Program-made: the position numbers and the translations under genes
In this document: positions 18,769 to 28,969 of the stretch, one piece after another
Numbering within the stretch: the stretch's first letter is position 1
Layout of the letters: every line of letters begins with the position of its first letter
The notes under the pieces: generated by a model
The model's input: the letters and a program-made list of their open reading frames with translations, nothing else
Database searches by the model: none
What the model was told of the DNA's origin: nothing
Assembly: GCA_937951875.1 (NCBI GenBank)
Contig: CALGAN010000078.1
Span: 1 to 62,211, forward strand
Length of the DNA: 62,211 nucleotides
Direction of reading: 5' to 3'
DNA from: an uncultured Alkalilimnicola sp.
GTDB taxonomy: Bacteria; Pseudomonadota; Gammaproteobacteria; Nitrococcales; AK92

Positions 18769-19575
18769 TCACTTCAGGCCCAGCACGTCCTGCATGTCGT
18801 ACAGGCCGGCCTGCTGGTTCATCACCCAATTGGCGGCACGCACGGCGCCGCTGGCGAAGGTCATGCGGCTGGAAGCCTTGTGGGTAATCTCCAAACGCTC
18901 GCCGATGCCGGCGAACATGACCGTGTGATCGCCCACCACATCGCCGGCTCGCACGGTGGCGAAGCCGATGGTCTTGCGATCGCGCTCGCCGGTGTAGCCC
19001 TCGCGGCCGTACACCGCGCACTCCTTGAGGTTGCGCCCCAGGGCGCGGGCCGCGGCCTCGCCCATGGCCAGCGCGGTGCCCGACGGCGCGTCGACCTTGT
19101 GTCGGTGGTGCGTCTCGATGATCTCGATATCGACCTCGTCACCCAGCACCTTGGCCGCCAGCTCGATCAGCTTCAGCGACAGGGTGACACCGACGCTGAA
19201 ATTGGGCGCGGCGACGATGGCGACGTCGCGCGCCGCCTGCTCCAGCACCAGACGCTGGTCGGGCCCCAGACCGGTGGTACCGATCACCATGCGCACACCG
19301 GCGCGGCGGCAAATATCGATATGCTGCAGGGTGGCGATCGGCGTCGTGAAGTCGATGACCACATCGACGCCGCGAGCCAGCACCGCATTGAGGTCGTCCA
19401 TCAGCGGCACGCCCAGGTTCTGGCGGCCGACCAGAGCGCCGGCGTCGGTGCCCAGCAGGGCGTGCCCGGCGCGCTCGATGGCGCCGGCCAGCTCGGCCTG
19501 AGGATCGGCGAGCACCGCTTCGATGAGGTGGCGGCCCATACGGCCGGCGGCGCCGGTTATGGCGATACGGGTCAT
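18769..19575 (-). CDS. dapB: 4-hydroxy-tetrahydrodipicolinate reductase
   Basis: 268-residue NAD(P)H-dependent reductase of the lysine/diaminopimelate pathway. The dinucleotide loop ITGAAGRMGRHLIEA is at residues 6-20. The family signature IIETHHRHKVDAPSGTA (about 155-170) carries the catalytic His-His and Lys and the substrate-binding SGTA. The C-terminus ANWVMNQQAGLYDMQDVLGL is typical. It follows dnaJ by 30 nt on the same strand, so it is probably co-transcribed at the end of the heat-shock cluster, an arrangement common in Gammaproteobacteria. Confidence 0.97.
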   Translation of the reverse strand: MTRIAITGAAGRMGRHLIEAVLADPQAELAGAIERAGHALLGTDAGALVGRQNLGVPLMDDLNAVLARGVDVVIDFTTPIATLQHIDICRRAGVRMVIGTTGLGPDQRLVLEQAARDVAIVAAPNFSVGVTLSLKLIELAAKVLGDEVDIEIIETHHRHKVDAPSGTALAMGEAAARALGRNLKECAVYGREGYTGERDRKTIGFATVRAGDVVGDHTVMFAGIGERLEITHKASSRMTFASGAVRAANWVMNQQAGLYDMQDVLGLK

Positions 19576-19605
19576 CGGCTGTCCTTTCTCTGTCGGTTCG
19601 GTCGG

Positions 19606-20730
19606 TCAGAACTTCAAATCATCGAAGAAGCGCTTGACGCCGTCCAGCCAGGAGCTGCGCTGCGGATTGTGCTTCTCGCCGCCCGCCTCCAGCGTCTCGC
19701 CGAACTTCTCCAGCAGCTCTCGCTGCTCGCGGGTAAGGTTGACCGGCGTCTCCACCACCACCCGGCACAGCAAATCGCCCGGCGGGCCGCCGCGCACCGG
19801 CGTGACGCCCTTGCCGCGGATGCGGAATATCTTGCCGCTCTGGGTACCGGCGGGAACCTGGATGCTCACCCGCCCGTTCAGGGTCGGCACCTGCAACTCG
19901 CCGCCCAGCGCCGCCAGCACGATGCTGATCGGCACCTCGCAGCGCAGATCGTTGCCTTCGCGGCCGAAGATCGGGTGCGGCTTGACCGCGATCTGCACGT
20001 ACAGGTCACCCGGCGGACCGCCATTCTCGCCCGGCTCGCCTTCGCCGCTGAGGCGGATGCGATCGCCGCTGTCGACGCCGGCCGGCACCTTCACGGTCAG
20101 CGTCTTGCGCTCCTCTACCCGGCCGCGACCATGGCAGGTCGGGCACGGGTCGGTGACGATGGTGCCCCGGCCATGGCAGCGGGGGCAAGTCTGCTGAATG
20201 GCGAAGAACCCCTGTTGGATGCGCACCTCGCCGTGGCCGTGGCAGGTCGGGCAGGTATCGGGCCGAGCCCCGCCGCGCACCCCGCTGCCCCGGCAGCCGC
20301 CGCACACGGCCAGGTTGGGCACCTCGATCTTGACCTCGGTGCCCGCCACCGCCTCTTCCAGCGTCAGCTCCAGCGTGTAGCGCAGATCGGCGCCGCGGAA
20401 CATGTGCGCGCCACGACGGCTGGCGCCGGCGCCGAAGATGTCGCCGAACACATCCGAGAAGATGTCGGCGAAACCGCTAGGCCCACCGGTCGGCCCGCGC
20501 CCGCCCTCGACACCGGCATGCCCGAACTGGTCATAGGCGGCGCGCTTCTGCGGCTCCGACAGAACCTCGTAGGCCTCCTTCGCTTCCTTGAACTTCTGCT
20601 CGGCCTCCGGGTCACCCTGATTGCGGTCAGGGTGATACTTCATCGCCAAGCGGCGATAGGCCTTCTTTATCTCGGCCTCGGAGGCGTTGCGAGCAACGCC
20701 GAGGATCTCGTAGTAATCGCGCTTTGCCAT
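19606..20730 (-). CDS. dnaJ: Chaperone protein DnaJ
   Basis: 374-residue Hsp40 co-chaperone that stimulates DnaK ATPase and delivers unfolded clients. The J domain (residues 1-70) contains KYHPDRNQGD with HPD. A Gly/Phe-rich linker follows, then four zinc-finger repeats CxxCxGxG (CGGCRGSG, CPTCHGHG, CPRCHGRG, CPTCHGRG at about 145-210), and the C-terminal substrate-binding domains. Length matches E. coli DnaJ (376). It is downstream of dnaK with a hairpin and a possible internal TATAAT-type -10 (20775-20770, minus strand) between them. Confidence 0.98.
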   Translation of the reverse strand: MAKRDYYEILGVARNASEAEIKKAYRRLAMKYHPDRNQGDPEAEQKFKEAKEAYEVLSEPQKRAAYDQFGHAGVEGGRGPTGGPSGFADIFSDVFGDIFGAGASRRGAHMFRGADLRYTLELTLEEAVAGTEVKIEVPNLAVCGGCRGSGVRGGARPDTCPTCHGHGEVRIQQGFFAIQQTCPRCHGRGTIVTDPCPTCHGRGRVEERKTLTVKVPAGVDSGDRIRLSGEGEPGENGGPPGDLYVQIAVKPHPIFGREGNDLRCEVPISIVLAALGGELQVPTLNGRVSIQVPAGTQSGKIFRIRGKGVTPVRGGPPGDLLCRVVVETPVNLTREQRELLEKFGETLEAGGEKHNPQRSSWLDGVKRFFDDLKF

Positions 20731-20789
20731 GATGTGGTGTTCTAGTCAGACCGCCGGTTCGGTTGGCGGATTATAGGCCCCAAACGCGC

Positions 20790-20814
20790 AGGCGCAGGAC
20801 CGAGTCCTGCGCCT
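20790..20814 (-). terminator. Hairpin in the dnaK-dnaJ gap
   Basis: Perfect 11-bp repeat AGGCGCAGGAC/GTCCTGCGCCT with a 3-nt loop, about 30 nt after the dnaK stop. Only three U residues follow on the minus strand. It is a candidate for partial termination or mRNA processing that would keep dnaJ expression below dnaK. Confidence 0.55.
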
Positions 20815-20845
20815 GGCGTGAGCTCGAGGAAGTCGGGACGCCGGA

Positions 20846-22759
<1,914 letters not shown>

Positions 22760-22842
22760 TAGTCAACTCCTGATGTGGTCTAGGCTGCCGCCCCACCGAC
22801 AGGTCCACAAACCGTCAAAGCCGTTAAACCAGTGCCCCGCGT

Positions 22843-23433
22843 TCAAGCCTGCTCGTCGATCGAGCCGCCGCTGGGTGCGGCCGCCGCTTTCGACACGATC
22901 ACCATGGCCGGCCGCAACAGCCGGTCGTTGAGCAGATAGCCCTTCTGGACCACATGCAGAACCGTGTTCGGTTCGCAATCGGCCGCCTCCTGCGCGGCCA
23001 TCGCCTCATGCTTGGCCGGGTCGAACTTCTGCCCTTGTGGGTCGACCTCCACGATGTGGAACTTCTCCATGCACTGCGTGAGCAAGCGCAGCGTCAACTC
23101 CAGCCCTTCGCGGACCTTGGCCACGTCGGCATTGGGCTCGGCGGCGGCCTTCACGCCCAGCTCCAGGCTGTCGCGCACCCCCAACAGCTCGCCGGCGAAC
23201 TTCTCCAGCGCGAACTTGTGCGCCTGCTCCACTTCCCGCTCGGCGCGCCGCCGCATGTTGTCCAGCTCGGCGCGCGCGCGCAGGAAGTGGTTCCAGTTCT
23301 CCTCGGCCTTCTGCTGCGCCGCGGCCAGGTCCTGCTGCAGCTTCTGGATATCGGCGACCGTGTTCTCGCCGGCGTCCGCCTGGTTCTGAGCATCAGCCGC
23401 GGCGGCATTCGCCTGCGCGTCTTTGTCCGCCAT
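22843..23433 (-). CDS. grpE: Nucleotide exchange factor GrpE
   Basis: 196-residue DnaK nucleotide-exchange factor. An acidic/Ala-rich N-terminus is followed by the long coiled-coil (DLAAAQQKAEENWNHFLRARAELDNMRRRAEREV, about 35-70), the four-helix bundle, and the C-terminal beta wing with VLHVVQKGYLLNDRLLRPAMVIVSK. ATG 23433 is chosen because AAGGAG lies about 10 nt upstream; a longer frame from 23478 would add an unconserved leader. It sits 67 nt downstream of hrcA. Confidence 0.97.
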   Translation of the reverse strand: MADKDAQANAAAADAQNQADAGENTVADIQKLQQDLAAAQQKAEENWNHFLRARAELDNMRRRAEREVEQAHKFALEKFAGELLGVRDSLELGVKAAAEPNADVAKVREGLELTLRLLTQCMEKFHIVEVDPQGQKFDPAKHEAMAAQEAADCEPNTVLHVVQKGYLLNDRLLRPAMVIVSKAAAAPSGGSIDEQA

Positions 23434-23500
23434 CTGAACTAGTCTCCTTGCAATGGTTCGAAAAATTGCCGGTTGCACCAGGCCGCCGCGAAGTAAGCTC

Positions 23501-24562
23501 TCATGGTGAGGGTTTACCCGAGCTATTCAAGGCGGATCCCAGCAGCCGCGCCGTCAGATCCACGATCGGGATGACCCGGTCGTACGGCATGCGGGTCGGG
23601 CCGATCACGCCCAGCACCCCCAGCACTTCGCCCTTGACCGAATACGTCGCGGTGACCAGGCTGCAGCCGTCGAATACTTCGTAGCCGGCCTCCTGGCCGA
23701 TGAAAATCTGCACGCCATCGGCCTTCAGCGATTGATCCAGCAGATGCAGGATGTCGCGCTTGCGATTGAAGGCGTCGAACAGCTCCCGCAGCTTGTCGAC
23801 GTTGGCCAGCTCGGCGTGCTCCATCAGGTTGGTCTGGCCGGCCATCACGTAGTCTTCTTCGGCCGAGCGCTCGCTGAACACCTTCTCGGCCACCTCGACC
23901 GCCGCCTGCATCAGCCGGTTCATGTGCTCGCGGTGCTGCTGCATGTCCGACAGCAGCCGCTTGCGCACCACCCCGACCTCCTGGCCGGCGAACTGCTCGT
24001 TGAGGAAGTTCGCCACCTCGCGCAGCTCGCTGGCGGTGAACGGCCGGGCGGTCTCGATCACGCGGTTCTGGACTTCCTGCTCGTTGATGATCAGGATCAC
24101 CAGCACCCGGTTGCCCGACAGAGGCAGGAATTCGATCTGCCGGAACGCGCCGTAATCGCGGCGCGGCAGCGTCACCAAGCCGACGTAGCGGGTCAGGCTG
24201 GAGAGCAGATTCGAAGCCGAGTCGACCAGACTGGCGGCGCCGCCGCCGGCGTCGAGCTTGATCTTCAGCCGGTCGACTTCGGGCACGCTCAACTGTTTGA
24301 CCGTCAACAGGCTATCGACGAAGAACCGATACCCCTTATCGGTCGGGATACGCCCGGCCGACGTGTGCGGCGCCTGCACGTAGCCCAGATCTTCAAGATC
24401 GGACATTACGTTGCGAATGGTCGCCGGACTCAGCTGCAACCCCGAATCCTTGGTCAAAACGCGCGACCCTACCGGCTGGCCGTCGCGGATGTGCCGCTGC
24501 ACCAGCACCTTCAGCAGGTGTTGCGCCCGCTCTCCGAGCTCTGAGTAATCGCTAGTGGCCAT
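23501..24562 (-). CDS. hrcA: Heat-inducible transcription repressor HrcA
   Basis: 353-residue repressor of class I heat-shock genes. The N-terminal winged helix includes LKVLVQRHIRDGQPVGSRVL and LSPATIRNVMSDLEDLGYVQAPHTSAGRIPTDKGYRFFVD (about residues 48-87), followed by the dimerisation and GAF-like domains. The C-terminal block VLGVLGVIGPTRMPYDRVIPIVDLTARLL is conserved. It is first in the hrcA-grpE-dnaK-dnaJ-dapB cluster, and its own promoter carries a CIRCE operator, so autoregulation is expected. Confidence 0.97.
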   Translation of the reverse strand: MATSDYSELGERAQHLLKVLVQRHIRDGQPVGSRVLTKDSGLQLSPATIRNVMSDLEDLGYVQAPHTSAGRIPTDKGYRFFVDSLLTVKQLSVPEVDRLKIKLDAGGGAASLVDSASNLLSSLTRYVGLVTLPRRDYGAFRQIEFLPLSGNRVLVILIINEQEVQNRVIETARPFTASELREVANFLNEQFAGQEVGVVRKRLLSDMQQHREHMNRLMQAAVEVAEKVFSERSAEEDYVMAGQTNLMEHAELANVDKLRELFDAFNRKRDILHLLDQSLKADGVQIFIGQEAGYEVFDGCSLVTATYSVKGEVLGVLGVIGPTRMPYDRVIPIVDLTARLLGSALNSSGKPSP

Positions 24563-24604
24563 AATCCAGTCGGCGTTATCGCTACTGACCGATGGTTATC
24601 GCTG

Positions 24605-24631
24605 TTAGCACTCTTTGCCCATGAGTGCTAA
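24605..24631. promoter_or_regulatory. CIRCE operator (HrcA binding site)
   Basis: TTAGCACTC, a 9-nt spacer, then GAGTGCTAA: a perfect match to the CIRCE consensus, 43 nt upstream of the hrcA start. It overlaps the predicted transcription start region, the usual position for HrcA repression. Confidence 0.97.
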
Positions 24632-24637
24632 CGCGAA

Positions 24638-24666
24638 CGCTACCAACTCGATCCCAACAATGTCAA
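24638..24666 (-). promoter_or_regulatory. Predicted sigma-70 promoter of hrcA operon
   Basis: On the minus strand a perfect TTGACA (24666-24661) is followed after 17 nt by GTAGCG (24643-24638), a weak -10. The CIRCE element begins 7 nt downstream of the -10, so bound HrcA would cover the start site. Confidence 0.55.
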
Positions 24667-24752
24667 GGCAGGCGACATTTCCGCCACCGGCCGTCGCCTA
24701 GCGCCCCGTTCCGCGCTCATGGTAAGTTTCCGGCCAGTTCAAGGGCCGGACC

Positions 24753-25649
24753 ATGCTCAGACGATTCAACGCCATCGCCGTCACCGGCAAACCAGACGAT
24801 CCCGGCACCGCCGAAACCATCTGCCGCATTGCCGACTATCTAAGCGAGCGGGGCGTCCAGGTGCGCCTGGACGCGGACATCGTCGACCCCGCCCAAGCGC
24901 ACGGGTTGCCGCTGCTGACCGCCCCGGCGTTGATCGACGGCTGCGACCTGCTGATCTCGGTCGGCGGCGACGGCACGCTACTGAGCAGCGCGCGGTTGGT
25001 GGTGGAAAGGAACATCCCGATTCTCGGTGTCAACCGCGGCCGCCTCGGTTTCCTGGTGGACGTGCCGCCGAGCGACCTCTCGCAATTGGACCCCGTGCTG
25101 CAGGGCCAGTTCATCGAGGAGGACCGCTCGCTGCTGGCGGCCGAGATCCGCGACGGCGAAACGGTGCTGGCCAGCGGCCTCGCCTTCAACGACGTGGTGC
25201 TCTATAAGTGGAACACCGCGCGGATGGTGGAGTTCACCGCCCACATCGACGGCCAGCTGCTGACCAGCTACCGCGCCGACGGCCTGATCATGTGCACCCC
25301 GACCGGCTCCACCGCCTACGCCATGGCGGCCGGCGGGCCGATCATCCACCCCTCGGTGAACGCCATCCTGCTCATGCCGGTATGCCCGCACACGCTGAGC
25401 AACCGGCCGCTGGTGGTGGGCGCCGCCAGCCGCATCGAGGTGCAGGTGCACCCCGATTCGGTGGGCCGGGTAGGCGTGAGCTGCGACGGGCAACAGGATC
25501 TGGGCATGCTGGCCGACGATATCCCGGCCGACGCCCGTCTGGTGGTATATCAATACGCGCGTCGGGTGCGGCTGATACACCCGCCGCAATACCAATATTT
25601 CGACATCCTCCGCGCCAAGCTGCGCTGGGGCGGCACCAATCTCCGCTAA
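24753..25649 (+). CDS. nadK: NAD kinase
   Basis: 298-residue ATP-NAD kinase producing NADP. The catalytic GGDGT motif is in LLISVGGDGTLLSSARL (about residues 68-84). GVNRGRLGFLVD, LAFNDVVLYK and TPTGSTAYAMAAGGPIIHPS are the conserved NAD- and phosphate-binding blocks. Length is typical (292 in E. coli). It is divergent from hrcA and followed by recN after about 20 nt, the common nadK-recN order in Gammaproteobacteria. Confidence 0.97.
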   Translation: MLRRFNAIAVTGKPDDPGTAETICRIADYLSERGVQVRLDADIVDPAQAHGLPLLTAPALIDGCDLLISVGGDGTLLSSARLVVERNIPILGVNRGRLGFLVDVPPSDLSQLDPVLQGQFIEEDRSLLAAEIRDGETVLASGLAFNDVVLYKWNTARMVEFTAHIDGQLLTSYRADGLIMCTPTGSTAYAMAAGGPIIHPSVNAILLMPVCPHTLSNRPLVVGAASRIEVQVHPDSVGRVGVSCDGQQDLGMLADDIPADARLVVYQYARRVRLIHPPQYQYFDILRAKLRWGGTNLR

Positions 25650-25669
25650 GGGTGTCTAGAATCGCTCCC

Positions 25670-27355
25670 ATGCTGACCCACATCCACATTCGCAACTTCG
25701 CGATCGTCGAGTCCCTCGACCTGGAGTTCGGGCCAGGGATGGGGGCGCTGACCGGCGAGACCGGCGCGGGCAAGTCCATCCTCCTGGACGCCCTCGGGCT
25801 GTGCCTGGGCGAGCGCGCCGAGGCCGATGCGGTGCGGCCGGGCGCGGAGCGGGCCGAGCTGACCGCCACCTTCCAGATCGCGCCCGGCAGCGACGCTTGG
25901 CGCTGGCTGGAGGAGCGCGAGCTCGCCGCCGACGAGGAGTGCCTGCTGCGGCGGGTGATTCAGTCGGGAGGACGCTCCAAGGGCTTCATCAACGGCAGCC
26001 CGGTGCCGGCGCAGATGCTCAAGGAGCTGGGCGAGCTGCTGGTGGACATCCACGGCCAGCATGCGCACCAGTCGCTGCTGCGACGCGAAGCGCAGCGCCA
26101 GGCGCTGGATGACTTCGCCGCCGACGCGCCCCTGCTGGAGCGGGTGCGCGAGCTCTACGAGCGCCACGAGCGCACCCGCGCGGCGATCGCCGAGCTCGAG
26201 GGCGAGAGCCGATACCAGGACCGGCTGGAGCTGCTGCGCTTCCAGGTCGAAGAGCTGCGCGCCCTGCAGCTCAGCCGCGAGCAGATTCTCGAACTCGACG
26301 CCGAGCAGCGCCGGCTCGCCTCGGCCGGCGACCTCATCCAATCCAGCCAGCGGCTGCTGGCCGCGCTCTACGACGAGGAAGGCTGCGCCCACTCCGTGCT
26401 CAGCCACGCGGTCGGCGAGCTCGACCGGCTCACACGCATGGACGCCCGCCTGGGCGAAGCCCAGGAGCTGTTCAACAACGCCCTGATCCAGCTCGAGGAA
26501 GGCTGCGACAGCCTGCGCCGCTACGCCGACAGCCTGGATATCGACCCGGAGCGGCTGCACTGGGTCGAGGAGCGCATCAGCGTCCTGTCCAACCTGGCGC
26601 GCAAGCACCGCGTGCGCCCCGAGGAGCTGCCGGAGAAGCTCGCCGAGCTGGAAGCCGAGCTGGAGCAGCTGGAAAACGCCGAGGGCCGCCTCGAAGCGCT
26701 GCGCGCCGAGCTGCAGCGCATCCTCGCCGACTATCGCGCCGCCGCCGCCGAACTCAGCGAGGCCCGCAAGTCCGCCGCTCGGGTGCTGTCGGAGCGGGTT
26801 ACCGGCCACATCCGCGAGCTGGGCATGCCCGGCGCCGAGGTGGTGGTGCAGGTCGACCACCAGCCCGACGCCGCGCCCAGCCGGCACGGACTCGATCAAG
26901 TCGAGATCCTGGTGCGCACCAATCCGGGCCAGCCGATGGGCGCGCTCAACAAGATCGCCTCCGGCGGCGAGCTGTCGCGGATCGGTTTGGCGATCCAGGT
27001 GGCGATGGCCGACACCGGCCGGATTCCGACGCTGATTTTCGACGAAGCCGACGTCGGCATCGGCGGCGCGGTGGCGGAAGTCGTGGGCCGACAGCTGCGC
27101 GAACTCGGCGAGAGCCGGCAAGTGCTGTGCGTCACCCACCTGCCGCAGGTGGCCGCTCAGGCTCACCGCCACTACCGGGTCAGCAAGCGGGTCGACGGCG
27201 GCCACACCCGTACCGAGGTGAAGCCGCTGACACCGACCGAGCGGATAGACGAGATCGCGCGCATGCTGGGCGGGGTGGAGATCACGCCGCAAACCCGCAG
27301 CCACGCGCTCGAGATGCTGGAGCGGGCCGACGCGCGCCGTCCGGCGCGCGTCTGA
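25670..27355 (+). CDS. recN: DNA repair protein RecN
   Basis: 561-residue SMC-like ATPase for double-strand break repair. Residues 1-60 hold LTHIHIRNFAIVESLDLEFG and Walker A TGETGAGKSILLDALGL. The central about 300 residues are coiled-coil (long Glu/Leu/Arg heptad runs such as LEGESRYQDRLELLRFQVEELRALQL). The C-terminal ATPase half carries IASGGELSRIGLAIQVA (signature) and LIFDEADVGIGG (Walker B), then CVTHLPQVAAQAHRHYRVSK. ATG 25670 is chosen because the conserved N-terminus starts there. No clear LexA box was seen upstream, unlike E. coli recN. Confidence 0.97.
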   Translation: MLTHIHIRNFAIVESLDLEFGPGMGALTGETGAGKSILLDALGLCLGERAEADAVRPGAERAELTATFQIAPGSDAWRWLEERELAADEECLLRRVIQSGGRSKGFINGSPVPAQMLKELGELLVDIHGQHAHQSLLRREAQRQALDDFAADAPLLERVRELYERHERTRAAIAELEGESRYQDRLELLRFQVEELRALQLSREQILELDAEQRRLASAGDLIQSSQRLLAALYDEEGCAHSVLSHAVGELDRLTRMDARLGEAQELFNNALIQLEEGCDSLRRYADSLDIDPERLHWVEERISVLSNLARKHRVRPEELPEKLAELEAELEQLENAEGRLEALRAELQRILADYRAAAAELSEARKSAARVLSERVTGHIRELGMPGAEVVVQVDHQPDAAPSRHGLDQVEILVRTNPGQPMGALNKIASGGELSRIGLAIQVAMADTGRIPTLIFDEADVGIGGAVAEVVGRQLRELGESRQVLCVTHLPQVAAQAHRHYRVSKRVDGGHTRTEVKPLTPTERIDEIARMLGGVEITPQTRSHALEMLERADARRPARV

Positions 27356-27363
27356 TCAGGCCA

Positions 27364-27795
27364 TTACGGGTTCTTCGCCTCGCCGGCGCGACGGCAGTTC
27401 TTGCACCGGCCGTAGAGAATCAGCGCGTGGTCGGTGATCTCGAAGTCCAATTCTTCGGCGGCAGCACGTTGCCGCTCCTCGATCAGCGGATCGCAGAACT
27501 CCTCGATACGCCCGCACTCCACGCACACCATGTGATCGTGGTGCTCGCCCTCGGCTAGCTCGAACACCGCCTGATTCCCTTCGAAATGGTGGCGCTGCAC
27601 CAAGCCGGCGGCCTCGAACTGGGTCAGCACCCGGTAAACCGTGGCCAAACCGATGTCGTCGCCGGACTCCAGCAGGGCTTTGTACACGTCCTCGGCGGAG
27701 AGGTGCCGGTTCGGGCTCTGCTCCAGCATGTCGAGGATTTTCATGCGCGGCAGCGTAACCTTAAGGCCTGCCTTACGAAGGTCTCTAGATTCCAA
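27364..27795 (-). CDS. fur: Ferric uptake regulator Fur
   Basis: 143-residue Fe2+-responsive repressor. The winged helix covers LRKAGLKVTLPRMKILDMLEQSPNRHLSAEDVYKALLESGDDIGLATVYRVLTQFEAAGLV (residues 6-66). Metal and dimerisation residues follow in FELAEGEHHDHMVCVECGRIEEF (HHDH and the CxxC zinc pair) and a second pair CKNC near the C-terminus. The start must be TTG at 27795, because the next in-frame Met falls inside the first DNA-binding helix; a GGGGGAG tract lies just upstream. It is convergent with recN (8-nt gap) and divergent from bamE, as in many Gammaproteobacteria. Confidence 0.96.
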   Translation of the reverse strand: MESRDLRKAGLKVTLPRMKILDMLEQSPNRHLSAEDVYKALLESGDDIGLATVYRVLTQFEAAGLVQRHHFEGNQAVFELAEGEHHDHMVCVECGRIEEFCDPLIEERQRAAAEELDFEITDHALILYGRCKNCRRAGEAKNP

Positions 27796-27833
27796 GACTC
27801 CCCCTCTGGGTTAATCTGAGTCGCAAGGTAAGG

Positions 27834-27839
27834 TATTAT
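27834..27839 (+). promoter_or_regulatory. Candidate -10 element of the bamE promoter
   Basis: TATTAT at 27834-27839 with TTAATC 17 nt upstream (27811-27816) forms a moderate sigma-70 promoter in the 68-nt fur/bamE gap. The predicted start is about 18 nt before the bamE ATG. Confidence 0.4.
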
Positions 27840-27863
27840 CGCCCCTCCTGGCAGGAAGACCAA

Positions 27864-28229
27864 ATGAAACGCCCGATCCGTCATCTCATCCTGTCCACGC
27901 TGCTGCTGGGCCCGCTGGCCGGCTGCTCGCCCGAGCGGCTGCCGTTCGCCTACGAGCCGGACATGCGCCAGGGCGTGATCCTCACTCAAGAGGCGGTCGA
28001 TCGGCTGCGCGCCGGCATGTCGCGCCGGCAAGTGCAGTTCATCCTCGGCTCGCCGGCGATCGTCGACTCCTTCCACCCAGACCGCTGGGAATACATCCAG
28101 GGCATCCGCCCCGGCCGCGGCGAATTCAGCTCGGTGCGACTCACTGTCTTTTTCGAGGGAGACCGCCTCACCGCCGTCAGTGGCGACTTCGTCCCCGCCG
28201 ACCCGGCCCTGCGCGGCGGCCAAGGCTGA
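27864..28229 (+). CDS. bamE: Outer membrane protein assembly factor BamE (SmpA/OmlA)
   Basis: 121-residue outer-membrane lipoprotein of the BAM complex, which inserts beta-barrel proteins. The signal MKRPIRHLILSTLLLGPLAGC ends in lipobox LAGC with Cys at residue 21. The SmpA/OmlA domain follows, with LRAGMSRRQVQFILGSPAIVDSFHPDRWEYIQ and the TVFFEGDRLTAVSGD strand. Divergent from fur, which is its normal genomic position. Confidence 0.95.
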   Translation: MKRPIRHLILSTLLLGPLAGCSPERLPFAYEPDMRQGVILTQEAVDRLRAGMSRRQVQFILGSPAIVDSFHPDRWEYIQGIRPGRGEFSSVRLTVFFEGDRLTAVSGDFVPADPALRGGQG

Positions 28230-28526
28230 TCAGCGGCGGGCGCCCGCGCGACGCTTGCGCACTTCCTTGGGATCGACCAGCAGCGGCCGGTAGATCTCCA
28301 CCCTATCGCCGTCGCGCAACGGCCTGTCCAGCTCGACCGGCTTGCTGAAGATGCCGACGTCGAGCCGGGCCGGGTCGATCTCCGGGAACCGCGCGAGAAT
28401 GCCGCTGCGCTCGATGGCCTCGCGCACCGTCATGCCCGGCGTCGCCACCACCGTCACGATCACCTGCTCGTCGGGCCGGGCGTAGGCGACCTCGACCCGG
28501 AAACCCGCGTCAGCGTCCCTTGCCAT
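28230..28526 (-). CDS. rnfH: RnfH family ubiquitin-fold protein
   Basis: 98-residue ubiquitin-like protein (UPF0125, also called RatB). Diagnostic segments are FRVEVAYARPDEQVIVTVVATPGMTVREAIERSG, LDVGIFSKPVELDRPLRDGDRVEIYRPLLVDPKEVRKRRA. ATG 28526 is preferred and overlaps the ratA stop by 17 nt. It ends immediately after the convergent bamE stop. Function is poorly known; it is usually paired with ratA. Confidence 0.93.
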   Translation of the reverse strand: MARDADAGFRVEVAYARPDEQVIVTVVATPGMTVREAIERSGILARFPEIDPARLDVGIFSKPVELDRPLRDGDRVEIYRPLLVDPKEVRKRRAGARR

Positions 28527-28950
28527 AGAGCTCGTCGGCGCGCCGCACGAAAGCATCGACCAGCGTGTTGGCGATCTGGGTGAACACCTTGCCGAACGCC
28601 AGCGTGATCACCCGCGAGGAGAACTCGAAGTCCAAATCCAGCGCCACCTTGCAAGCGTCCTCGCGCAGCGGGTAGAAGCGCCAGAACCCTTCCAAATGCC
28701 GGAACGGCCCTTCCAGCAGCTTCATCTCCATCATCTTGCCGGGCTGGAAACGGTTCACCGTGGTGAACGAGCGTTCGATCCCGGCTTTCGAGATGAGAAT
28801 GCTGGCCTTCATCTCGTCTTCGTTGCGGCTCAGCACCCGGCTATCGGCGCACCAGGGCAGGAATTCGCGATACCGGTCGACGTCCGCCACCAGGTTGAAC
28901 ATGTCCTCCGCCGAGTGCGGCACCAAAGCGCTGCGTGAAACCGATGGCAT
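28510..28950 (-). CDS. ratA: RatA-like START/SRPBCC domain protein
   Basis: 146-residue coenzyme-Q-binding/START-fold protein (E. coli RatA/YfjG; Pasteurella homologues named PasT). N-terminal SRSALVPHSAEDMFNLVADVDRYREFLPWC is the hallmark, followed by SILISKAGIERSFTTVNRFQPGKMMEM and LDLDFEFSSRVITLAFGKVF. In E. coli it has been described as a ribosome-association toxin and as a ubiquinone-related factor; the role here is not decidable. It overlaps rnfH, forming the usual two-gene unit. Confidence 0.94.
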   Translation of the reverse strand: MPSVSRSALVPHSAEDMFNLVADVDRYREFLPWCADSRVLSRNEDEMKASILISKAGIERSFTTVNRFQPGKMMEMKLLEGPFRHLEGFWRFYPLREDACKVALDLDFEFSSRVITLAFGKVFTQIANTLVDAFVRRADELYGKGR

Positions 28951-28969
28951 AAAACCTCTGATCTGCGGC

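Noticed and set aside
25208..25669. N-terminal extension of recN into nadK
   Set aside because: The frame is open upstream, but conserved RecN sequence starts at ATG 25670 and the extension lies out of frame inside nadK.
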